Shown here in pieces: positions 14,374 to 20,387 of a stretch of 20,387 nucleotides of DNA. The DNA is from an uncultured Eubacterium sp. Its GTDB lineage: Bacteria; Bacillota; Clostridia; Oscillospirales; Acutalibacteraceae. The notes beneath the pieces were generated by a model that saw only the letters and a list, made by a program, of their open reading frames with translations, made no database searches and was not told the DNA's origin. The position numbers were made by a program, and so were the translations under genes. Within the stretch, counting starts at the first letter, position 1. Each line of letters begins with the position of its first letter. The DNA lies in contig CAJTMQ010000028.1 of assembly GCA_910577215.1 (NCBI GenBank), forward strand, positions 1 through 20,387, read 5' to 3'.

Positions 14374-15759
14374 TTATTTTAAAGTTTTTGCTTTTTCAAG
14401 CACATCGTCAATTGTGCCTGCATTAAAGAATGCTGCCTCCGGCACATCATCAAGTTCGCCGTCTATAATTGCCTTAAAGCCCTTAATTGTTTCAGCAACG
14501 GGAACATAAACACCCTTTAAGCCTGTAAACATTTCTGCAACGTGAAAAGGCTGAGAAAGGAATTTTTCTATTTTTCTTGCCCTGTAAACAGTTGCCTTAT
14601 CCTCTTCAGAAAGCTCCTCCATACCGAGAATTGCAATAATATCCTGCAATTCCTTGTATTTCTGCAGATATTCCTGAACTCGCCTTGCAACATTGTAATG
14701 CTCCTCACCTACCGTGTCCGCTTCAAGAATACGGCTGTTTGATTCAAGCGGATCAACAGCAGGGTAAATTCCCTTTTCGGCAATCTTTCTTGAAAGAACT
14801 GTTGTTGCATCAAGGTGAGCAAACGTTGTTGAAGGAGCAGGATCCGTTAAATCGTCTGCAGGAACATAAACTGCCTGAACAGATGTGATTGAGCCGTTTT
14901 TGGTAGATGCAATTCTTTCCTGAAGTTCGCCTACATCTGTTGCAAGAGTAGGCTGATAACCAACAGCAGACGGCATTCTTCCAAGAAGTGCAGAAACTTC
15001 AGAACCAGCCTGCACAAAACGGAAAATATTATCTATAAACAAAAGTACATCCTGATGTGCAACATCGCGGAAGTATTCTGCCATTGTAAGTCCTGTTTCG
15101 GCAACACGCATACGTGCTCCGGGCGGCTCATTCATCTGACCGAAAACAAGTGCGGTTTTATTTATAACACCTGATTCCTTCATTTCATTCCAAAGATCAT
15201 TACCCTCTCTTGAACGCTCGCCGACACCGGTAAAAATTGAATATCCGCCGTGAACGTTCGCAACATTGGTGATAAGCTCCTGAATAAGCACTGTTTTACC
15301 TACACCTGCACCACCGAAAAGTCCTATTTTGCCACCCTTAACATATGGCGTTAAAAGGTCAATAACCTTAATGCCTGTTTCAAGAATTTCAACAGTTGCC
15401 GACTGCTCCTCAAAGCTTGGCGGATTTCTGTGAATACCCCAATGCTCGGTATCTGATAAATCTTCAAGGTCATCTATGGTATCACCAACAACATTAAAAA
15501 GTCTTCCAAGACATTTTTTGCCTACAGGCACGGAAATTGCACCGCCTGTGGCAACAACCTCCATATCCTTATGAAGACCCTCAGAAGCAGCAAGCATAAT
15601 ACATCTTACCGTTCTGTTTCCTATATGCTGTGAAACCTCCATAACAAGCCTCTTGCCGTTAACTGTTACTTCTAATGCATCCTTTAATTTCGGAAGCTCA
15701 TCTTCAAACTGAACATCAACAACAGGACCCATTACCTGAACTATTTTGCCATTATTCAT
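14374..15759 (-). CDS. atpD: ATP synthase F1 beta subunit
   Basis: Catalytic subunit of F1, hydrolysing or making ATP at the alpha-beta interface. The 461-residue protein has the P-loop GGAGVGKT (149-156), GERSREGNDLW, the Walker B LLFIDNIFRF with the signature QAGSEVSALLGRMPSAVGYQPTL, and the DELSEED-loop equivalent MEELSEEDKATVYRARK. Full length with nothing missing. The ATG has an AGGAGG ribosome site 9 bases upstream that can be drawn into a small hairpin. It is separated from atpG by about 50 bases, the largest gap in the operon, containing a second small hairpin. Confidence 0.99.
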   Translation of the reverse strand: MNNGKIVQVMGPVVDVQFEDELPKLKDALEVTVNGKRLVMEVSQHIGNRTVRCIMLAASEGLHKDMEVVATGGAISVPVGKKCLGRLFNVVGDTIDDLEDLSDTEHWGIHRNPPSFEEQSATVEILETGIKVIDLLTPYVKGGKIGLFGGAGVGKTVLIQELITNVANVHGGYSIFTGVGERSREGNDLWNEMKESGVINKTALVFGQMNEPPGARMRVAETGLTMAEYFRDVAHQDVLLFIDNIFRFVQAGSEVSALLGRMPSAVGYQPTLATDVGELQERIASTKNGSITSVQAVYVPADDLTDPAPSTTFAHLDATTVLSRKIAEKGIYPAVDPLESNSRILEADTVGEEHYNVARRVQEYLQKYKELQDIIAILGMEELSEEDKATVYRARKIEKFLSQPFHVAEMFTGLKGVYVPVAETIKGFKAIIDGELDDVPEAAFFNAGTIDDVLEKAKTLK

Positions 15760-15776
15760 TTAGGATTTCCTCCTAA
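15760..15776 (-). promoter_or_regulatory. Hairpin over the atpD ribosome site
   Basis: Minus-strand TTAGGA (15776-15771), loop GGAAA and TCCTAA (15765-15760) form a 6-bp stem that includes most of the AGGAGG ribosome site of atpD. A second hairpin, AACCG-loop T5-CGGTT, lies upstream at 15784-15798. Either may tune beta-subunit translation or mRNA processing; both are short. Confidence 0.35.
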
Positions 15777-15808
15777 TCTAAACAACCGAAAAACGGTTTT
15801 TATCTTAA

Positions 15809-16693
15809 TTATTCGTGATTTTTCTGTGCCCTTGAGCCTGCAATAACCTCTGTGATTTCCTGAGTTATTGCCGCCTGTCTTGCACGGTTATACTGAATGC
15901 TCAGCTGCTTTATCATATCAGTTGCTGCATCTGTTGCAGTCTGCATTGCAAGCATTCTTGAATTATGCTCACTGCAATATGATTCAATCAATGCACCGTA
16001 AATAAAGCCTGCAACATAATTCGGTACTATTTTATCAAAAACTGTTTGAACATCAGGTAAAAATGCAGCATTTTCATAATAATTATTCTTATCCCTGATT
16101 GCTATATGCTCCTCTTTAATCGGGAGTATTTTTGTACTTACAGGCTCAACATTCATTGAATTAATCATTTTGGTGTAAATAACATACACCTCATCAATTT
16201 TTTCTTCAAGGAATAAATCCGTAAGCTTTTCAGCTATATGCCTTGCACGGTTCATCGTAGGATTCTGAGCAGTGTAGTTGAAATGAATATCAATCGGAAT
16301 ATTTCTTTTTTCAAAGTAGTGCCTGCCTACCTGACCTACAACAAAGAGCATATCTTCCTCTTCATTTAGAACAAGCTCTTCCGCAATTTTTATAATATTA
16401 TGGTTATAAGCACCTGCAAGCCCTTTATCCGCAGTAATTACAAGATAACCAATTTTTCTGTCCTTGCCCTTTTTCCATTCACGCTGATTGAAAAACCTGT
16501 TTCCAACCTCAGGGGCAATATTAAGAATTTTTGCAAGGCTATCCTGAATGAGCTGAAAGTACGGCTCAGTATTCAAAAGGCTTTTTCTTGCCTTCTGCAT
16601 TTTTGAGGAGGATACCATATACATTGCATTCGTAATTTTTTTAGTATCCTTAATAGATTTAATTCTGCCCTGAATTTCTCTTGTATTAGCCAT
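15809..16693 (-). CDS. atpG: ATP synthase F1 gamma subunit
   Basis: Gamma is the rotating central shaft of F1. The 294-residue protein has the conserved N-terminal helix MANTREIQGRIKSIKDTKKI followed by TNAMYMVSSSKM, the central ITADKGLAGAYNHNI, and the C-terminal helix SRMLAMQTATDAATDMI with YNRARQAAITQEITEVI. Length is typical. Its ATG overlaps the end of the atpH-atpA fusion by 8 bases, with AGAAAGGTG upstream, so translation is coupled to alpha. No chloroplast-type regulatory insertion is seen. Confidence 0.98.
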   Translation of the reverse strand: MANTREIQGRIKSIKDTKKITNAMYMVSSSKMQKARKSLLNTEPYFQLIQDSLAKILNIAPEVGNRFFNQREWKKGKDRKIGYLVITADKGLAGAYNHNIIKIAEELVLNEEEDMLFVVGQVGRHYFEKRNIPIDIHFNYTAQNPTMNRARHIAEKLTDLFLEEKIDEVYVIYTKMINSMNVEPVSTKILPIKEEHIAIRDKNNYYENAAFLPDVQTVFDKIVPNYVAGFIYGALIESYCSEHNSRMLAMQTATDAATDMIKQLSIQYNRARQAAITQEITEVIAGSRAQKNHE

Positions 16694-18725
16694 TATTCAC
16701 CTTTCTGAAATCATCAAAAGCCTTAAGAATATCGGCTTTTAGCTTATCGTCAAGATCCTTCATGGTTTCTATTTCGTTTATAATTCCGATATGCTTATCC
16801 TCAAAGTATTCAAGAAGCTCTCCCTGAAGCTTTTTAATTTCATTTATCGGAACATCCGCAAACTTTTTGCCTATAGCACAAACAAGAGTAATAACCTGCT
16901 GTGCCAGAGAAAGCGGTTTTCCGAGAGGCTGCTTAAGAAGCTCCATAAGTCCCTTGCCGTAAGAAAGACCTGCCTTTGTTTCTTCATCCAAATCAGAAGA
17001 AAACTGAGTGAATACTTCCATTTCACGGAACTGTGCCAAATCAACACGAAGTGAGCCTGCTGCTTTCTTCATCGCCTTTGTCTGTGCGGCACCGCCTACA
17101 CGTGAAACGGATAAGCCGACATTAACAGCAGGACGCTGTCCGCTGAAGAACAAGTCACTCTCAAGGAATATCTGACCGTCTGTAATAGAAATTACATTTG
17201 TTGGTATATACGCAGAAACATCTCCTGCCAGCGTTTCAATAATAGGAAGAGCTGTTATTGATCCTCCGCCGAGCTCATCGGAAAGACGTGATGAACGTTC
17301 AAGAAGTCTTGAATGCAGATAGAAAACATCACCCGGATATGCTTCACGTCCCGGAGAACGCTCCAAAAGAAGCGACAATGCACGGTAAGCAACTGCGTGC
17401 TTACTTAAATCATCATAAACGATAAGGCAATCCTTGCCCTTATGCATGAAGTATTCTGCAATTGCAGTTGCTGAATACGGTGAAATATACTGCAGAGATG
17501 CAGAGTCAGATGCAGTTGAACATACAACAATTGTGTATTCCATTGCACCGTTTTTTTCAAGCGTGCTTACAAGCTTGGCAACAGTAGATGCCTTCTGACC
17601 TATTGCATTATAAATACAGATACAGTCCTTGCCCTTCTGATTCAGAATCGTATCAAGTGCAATTGAGGTTTTACCTGTCTGCCTGTCACCGATTATAAGT
17701 TCACGCTGACCTCTGCCTATGGGAAACATGGAATCTATTGCAAGAATACCCGTTTGCAGAGGCTCTGAAACGGACTTCCTGTCTACAATAGACGGTGCTG
17801 TATTTTCAACAAGACGGTATTCATCCGCTGCGATTTCACCTTTTCCGTCTATTGGCTCACCCAGTGCATTTACAATTCTGCCTATAAAAGCATCACCAAC
17901 AGGAACCCCTGCATTTTTATGTGTTCTTTTAACCCTTGTACCCTCGTGAATTTCACTGTCAGAACCAAAAAGAATACAGCCTACGGAATGCTTCTTTATA
18001 TCCTGCACCATACCTTTTATTCCGCAGTCAAAAATCACGATTTCGCCATACATAACATGGTCTAAGCCGTGAATTGATGCAATGCCGTCACCAACACCTG
18101 TAACCGTTCCGATTTCTTCACCTGAGGTTTCAAAATCATAATCTCTTATTTCACTTTTAAGTATGGATATAATATTACCTGTATCAACCGAAGAGGCTTT
18201 TCTTGCATCATCAACGATTTTTTCCTTGATACGGGTTATTTTTGTTTTTAGGCTTCTGTCAAACTGCTTGTTGCCAATCTGAATAATAAAGCCGCCTATA
18301 AGACTTTCATCTTTAACTACTTTAATTTTTGCAGAGCCTGCATTTTCTTCTTTGCAGATAAATTCTTCTATTCCTCTAAGCTGTTGAGCATTCGGCTCGT
18401 TAACACAAACAACAGTTGCTCTTGCGATTCTGTTTTTCTTATCAAGTACTGCAGAATATGCCTCTATAACCTCACAGATACTTTCTGCCCTGCACTTTTC
18501 AGCAAGACCCAAAACAACGGGTTTAACTGATGAAGAAAAGATTTCACTTACAACTCTGCTCTTTTCCTCCGGGGAAACAGAGGGGCTGTTCAAAATCTGC
18601 ATTAACTCATCAGAAGAAAAAAGAATTTCCTTTGCCCTGTCAAGCTCTGATACACTTACTTCATTTAAAAGCAGTGTATTTATATAATCATCAATTCTCT
18701 GACTCATTGCTTTCACTGCTTTCAT
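16686..18725 (-). CDS. atpHA: ATP synthase delta-alpha fusion subunit (AtpH-AtpA)
   Basis: One 679-residue frame encodes delta (OSCP-like) at residues about 1-175 and alpha at about 183-679. The delta part has the helical N-terminal domain (DDYINTLLLNEVSVSELDR, KEILFSSDELMQIL) and the C-terminal domain with the signature KDESLIGGFIIQIGNKQFD. Alpha follows almost without a linker from NIISILKSEI and is complete: Walker A GDRQTGKT (346-353), LIVYDDLSK (434-442), ALSLLLERSPGREAYPGDVFY and the arginine finger Arg542 in SVSRVGGAAQ. No in-frame ATG, GTG or TTG occurs between residues about 132 and 224, so a free alpha cannot be started conventionally. No separate atpH exists. Start is ATG 18725 or ATG 18707; both overlap atpF and have weak ribosome sites. 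Confidence 0.95.
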   Translation of the reverse strand: MKAVKAMSQRIDDYINTLLLNEVSVSELDRAKEILFSSDELMQILNSPSVSPEEKSRVVSEIFSSSVKPVVLGLAEKCRAESICEVIEAYSAVLDKKNRIARATVVCVNEPNAQQLRGIEEFICKEENAGSAKIKVVKDESLIGGFIIQIGNKQFDRSLKTKITRIKEKIVDDARKASSVDTGNIISILKSEIRDYDFETSGEEIGTVTGVGDGIASIHGLDHVMYGEIVIFDCGIKGMVQDIKKHSVGCILFGSDSEIHEGTRVKRTHKNAGVPVGDAFIGRIVNALGEPIDGKGEIAADEYRLVENTAPSIVDRKSVSEPLQTGILAIDSMFPIGRGQRELIIGDRQTGKTSIALDTILNQKGKDCICIYNAIGQKASTVAKLVSTLEKNGAMEYTIVVCSTASDSASLQYISPYSATAIAEYFMHKGKDCLIVYDDLSKHAVAYRALSLLLERSPGREAYPGDVFYLHSRLLERSSRLSDELGGGSITALPIIETLAGDVSAYIPTNVISITDGQIFLESDLFFSGQRPAVNVGLSVSRVGGAAQTKAMKKAAGSLRVDLAQFREMEVFTQFSSDLDEETKAGLSYGKGLMELLKQPLGKPLSLAQQVITLVCAIGKKFADVPINEIKKLQGELLEYFEDKHIGIINEIETMKDLDDKLKADILKAFDDFRKVNNG

Positions 18726-19188
18726 TCAAAAATTCATCAAAAATATCACTGTTTGTTTCAGCAGAAACATTGGCTCCGATAACCTTTGCAGCCGCCTCCA
18801 TTGCAAGATTTGCTATATCCTCTCTTGCCATACGGCGTTCATTTTCGCACTCTGTTTCGGCCTGCTTTTTTGCAACTGCCTTCAGCTTTTCTGCGTCTGC
18901 CTCTGCTTTATCAATGATTTTAGCATATTCAGCCTTTGCACTTTCCCTTGCATCGCTTATTATGCTTTCTGATTCCTCATTGATATTTTCAATTTTTTCT
19001 TCATACTGTTTTTTAAATTCAAGTGCCTGATTATTTGCATTTTCGGCATCATTGAATTGATTATCAATCATCTCTTTACGCTTGTCCATTACCTTCATAA
19101 TCGGCTTAAATAAAAACCTTTTCATAAGCAAAAAGAATATAATAAGGTTTATAAGCATAAAAAGAAAATTCCAGTCAAACCTGAGCAT
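18691..19188 (-). CDS. atpF: ATP synthase Fo b subunit
   Basis: Subunit b forms the peripheral stalk linking membrane subunit a to delta on top of F1. The 165-residue protein begins MLRFDWNFLFMLINLIIFFLLM, a single membrane helix, followed by KRFLFKPIMKVMDKRKEMID, the typical junction, and a long charged coiled coil rich in Ala, Glu and Lys. It ends in SESNESEN. Length is standard, so b itself is not fused. AAAGGA lies about 9 bases upstream of the ATG. The 3' end overlaps the delta-alpha gene by 35 bases (17 if the second ATG is used). A single b gene implies a homodimeric stalk. Confidence 0.96.
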   Translation of the reverse strand: MLRFDWNFLFMLINLIIFFLLMKRFLFKPIMKVMDKRKEMIDNQFNDAENANNQALEFKKQYEEKIENINEESESIISDARESAKAEYAKIIDKAEADAEKLKAVAKKQAETECENERRMAREDIANLAMEAAAKVIGANVSAETNSDIFDEFLNESSESNESEN

Positions 19189-19225
19189 AACCGTTTTTCC
19201 TTTCAGTGAATTTTAAAACTTGCTC

Positions 19226-19444
19226 TTATTTAAGCAGGAATATGATAAGAATACTTGCAACAAGACCATAAACCGCAGTTGCTTCTGCAAGTGCACTTCC
19301 AAGAAGAAGTGATGTTCTGATTTCACCTGCTGCTTCAGGCTGACGGGCAATTGCTTCTACTGCCTTACCTGTTGCAATACCGATACCTATACCTGCTCCT
19401 AAACCTGCCAATACAGCTATTGCTGCTCCTATTGCTACTCCCAT
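19226..19444 (-). CDS. atpE: ATP synthase Fo c subunit
   Basis: The c subunit forms the rotor ring carrying the coupling ion. The 72-residue hairpin has helix one with the GLGAGIGIGIATGKA glycine repeat, the loop ARQPEA (Arg34, Gln35, Pro36) and helix two with the ion carboxylate Glu54 in SALAEATAVYGLV. Compared with the Na+-binding ring of Ilyobacter tartaricus, the Gln32 ligand is Ile21 here and the Ser66 ligand is Ala55, though the following Thr is kept. This suggests proton coupling. AAAGGAG sits 8 bases upstream of the ATG, the strongest ribosome site of the Fo genes, fitting the high copy number of c. Confidence 0.97.
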   Translation of the reverse strand: MGVAIGAAIAVLAGLGAGIGIGIATGKAVEAIARQPEAAGEIRTSLLLGSALAEATAVYGLVASILIIFLLK

Positions 19445-19486
19445 AATATTTTCTCCTTTAACTATTTAATAATAATTTATCTATAT

Positions 19487-20200
19487 TTATTCTACAGCTT
19501 CCTGAACATACATAGCTGTTAAGAATACAAAAATATATGCCTGTAAAAATCCATCAAACAAATCAAAATACAGGCTGAACGCCACCGGCACACCTATTTT
19601 AAGAAAGATAACGCTTTTTATAAGCTCCATAATAATAAATGCACCTAAAACATTTCCGAAAAGTCGCATACAGAGTGACAGCGGCTTTATAATCAGTTCA
19701 AGTAAATTAATCGGCGCAACAATTGCAACCGGCTTTGCAAAGGATTTCAAGTGACCTTTCAGTCCTCTTTCTTTTATTCCCGCAAACTCAACAAGAAGAA
19801 TGCTTGTAATTGCCATAGCCGCAGTTGACTGCATACTTTTTGTCGGCGGTTTGAAACCGAATATTCCAACCATGTTTGCCGCACCTATAAATATTGCTAT
19901 ACTCATAAGCCACGGCATATACTTTTTACCTTTTCCGCACAGAATTTTATCAAAAAATCCAATAAGCTTATCCATACAAATCTCAAGAATCAGCTGGCGT
20001 TTTGATATTTTACCGTCAACCTTCAGATTTCGTGTAAGCAGTATTGCAGCAAGGGTTAAAACTGCCATTATTATCCAAGAAACAACTGTAGCTTCATCTA
20101 CCTCAACATTTATAAAAGGAATTGTGAAAACAGTTTCTATTTCAAGCTGATCAATCAACTCTTCACGTATTCCCATTGCCACAGGCATTATAGGAAACAT
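19487..20200 (-). CDS. atpB: ATP synthase Fo a subunit
   Basis: Subunit a holds the ion half-channels against the c ring. From the ATG at 20200 (MFPIMPVAMGIREEL) it has 237 residues; an in-frame GTG at 20206 would add two. The ribosome site AGAAGGTG lies about 10 bases before the ATG and only 4 before the GTG, so the ATG is preferred. Five to six hydrophobic segments are seen. The essential arginine is in PLSLCMRLFGNVLGAF (Arg179), and the C-terminal helix LFDGFLQAYIFVFLTAMYVQEA is typical. It is the first gene of the operon; no atpI precedes it within the 180 bases left in the window. Confidence 0.96.
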   Translation of the reverse strand: MFPIMPVAMGIREELIDQLEIETVFTIPFINVEVDEATVVSWIIMAVLTLAAILLTRNLKVDGKISKRQLILEICMDKLIGFFDKILCGKGKKYMPWLMSIAIFIGAANMVGIFGFKPPTKSMQSTAAMAITSILLVEFAGIKERGLKGHLKSFAKPVAIVAPINLLELIIKPLSLCMRLFGNVLGAFIIMELIKSVIFLKIGVPVAFSLYFDLFDGFLQAYIFVFLTAMYVQEAVE

Positions 20201-20226
20201 CGTCACAGAATCACCTTCTTTAACAA

Positions 20227-20267
20227 TACATATCTTTAAAGCAATCTGCTTATAATTAAAGTATGTA
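20227..20267 (-). promoter_or_regulatory. Long imperfect hairpin in the atp leader
   Basis: On the minus strand TACATA-CTTTAA, a 5-base bulge, AGCA, loop GAT, TGCT, TTAAAG, a bulged A and TATGTA form 16 base pairs within 41 bases. It would start about 11 bases from the expected 5' end and stop about 9 bases before the atpB ribosome site, leaving that site open. A 5' hairpin of this type may protect the message. Confidence 0.5.
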
Positions 20268-20284
20268 CATTTAATCTAACTGCA

Positions 20285-20313
20285 ATTATATCACCCGAAA
20301 TTTCTATTTTCAA
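20285..20313 (-). promoter_or_regulatory. Strong sigma-A promoter of the atp operon
   Basis: Minus strand: -35 TTGAAA (20313-20308), exactly 17 bases, and a perfect -10 TATAAT (20290-20285). The upstream 70 bases are very A/T-rich with A-runs, like an UP element. The start of transcription should be near 20278, about 78 bases before atpB. The best promoter in the window. Confidence 0.88.
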
Positions 20314-20387
20314 GAAAATAAATTTAACAAAAAAATAAAAAACATAAAATTATTTTGGTAAAAGTCCAAAATTTTTATATAAAAATC

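Noticed and set aside
18170..18230. Hidden internal start for a separate alpha subunit in the delta-alpha gene
   Set aside because: The ATGs present near the junction are out of frame and open only a 21-codon frame; no in-frame ATG, GTG or TTG is found.
18530..19030. Open 166-codon frame on the plus strand opposite atpF and atpHA
   Set aside because: It is the antisense of conserved coding sequence, low in complexity (Ser/Ala/Phe-rich), with no ribosome site.
20352..20372. Inverted repeat ATTTTGG-7-CCAAAAT upstream of the atp promoter
   Set aside because: Only two G-C pairs and in extremely AT-rich sequence; it could be an operator or terminator of a neighbouring gene, but the window ends and nothing supports either.

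Overview
The window looks like a chromosomal piece of an AT-rich, low-GC Gram-positive anaerobe of the Clostridia type (Ruminococcaceae/Oscillospiraceae-like; this placement is an inference). Support comes from strong AGGAGG-type ribosome sites, TTG and GTG starts, an Rnf complex in the clostridial gene set, a PanG-type pantothenate pathway, type III pantothenate kinase, and sigma-A promoters with 17-bp spacers. I see no phage, transposon, CRISPR, tRNA or rRNA.

Layout. (1) Positions 1-6727, minus strand: an Rnf operon in the order rnfC-rnfD-rnfG-rnfE-rnfA-rnfB, continuing into apbE, a membrane-anchored NusG-domain-II protein and a Gx-transporter family protein cut by the window edge. (2) Positions 6728-7110: a divergent control region with a promoter and structured leader for each side. 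The rnf leader can fold into a riboswitch-like RNA: an 11-bp helix that traps the rnfC ribosome site, a hairpin, a 6-bp pseudoknot and a competing terminator. (3) Positions 7111-12101, plus strand: panG-panB-panC-panD-coaBC-coaX, which makes pantothenate from ketoisovalerate and aspartate and carries it to phosphopantetheine, most of the coenzyme A route. A perfect bidirectional terminator closes it. (4) Positions 12132-13865, minus strand: an orphan lipoprotein and a two-domain protein joining a Cof-type HAD phosphatase to a DUF523/TudS-like domain. (5) Positions 13941-20200, minus strand: the F1Fo-ATP synthase operon atpB-E-F-(HA)-G-D-C, with a near-consensus promoter and a long leader hairpin.

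How the parts work together. Rnf oxidises ferredoxin, reduces NAD+ and pumps cations; ApbE attaches FMN to RnfG and RnfD; the ATP synthase spends the gradient. The c subunit lacks the Na+-ligand signature, so the ATP synthase is probably proton-coupled. The CoA operon supplies the acyl carrier for fermentative metabolism.

The two most notable observations are the structured RNA before rnfC and the in-frame fusion of the ATP synthase delta and alpha subunits into one 679-residue protein with no in-frame internal start for a free alpha subunit. Since F1 normally holds three alpha and one delta, this fusion raises a real stoichiometry question.
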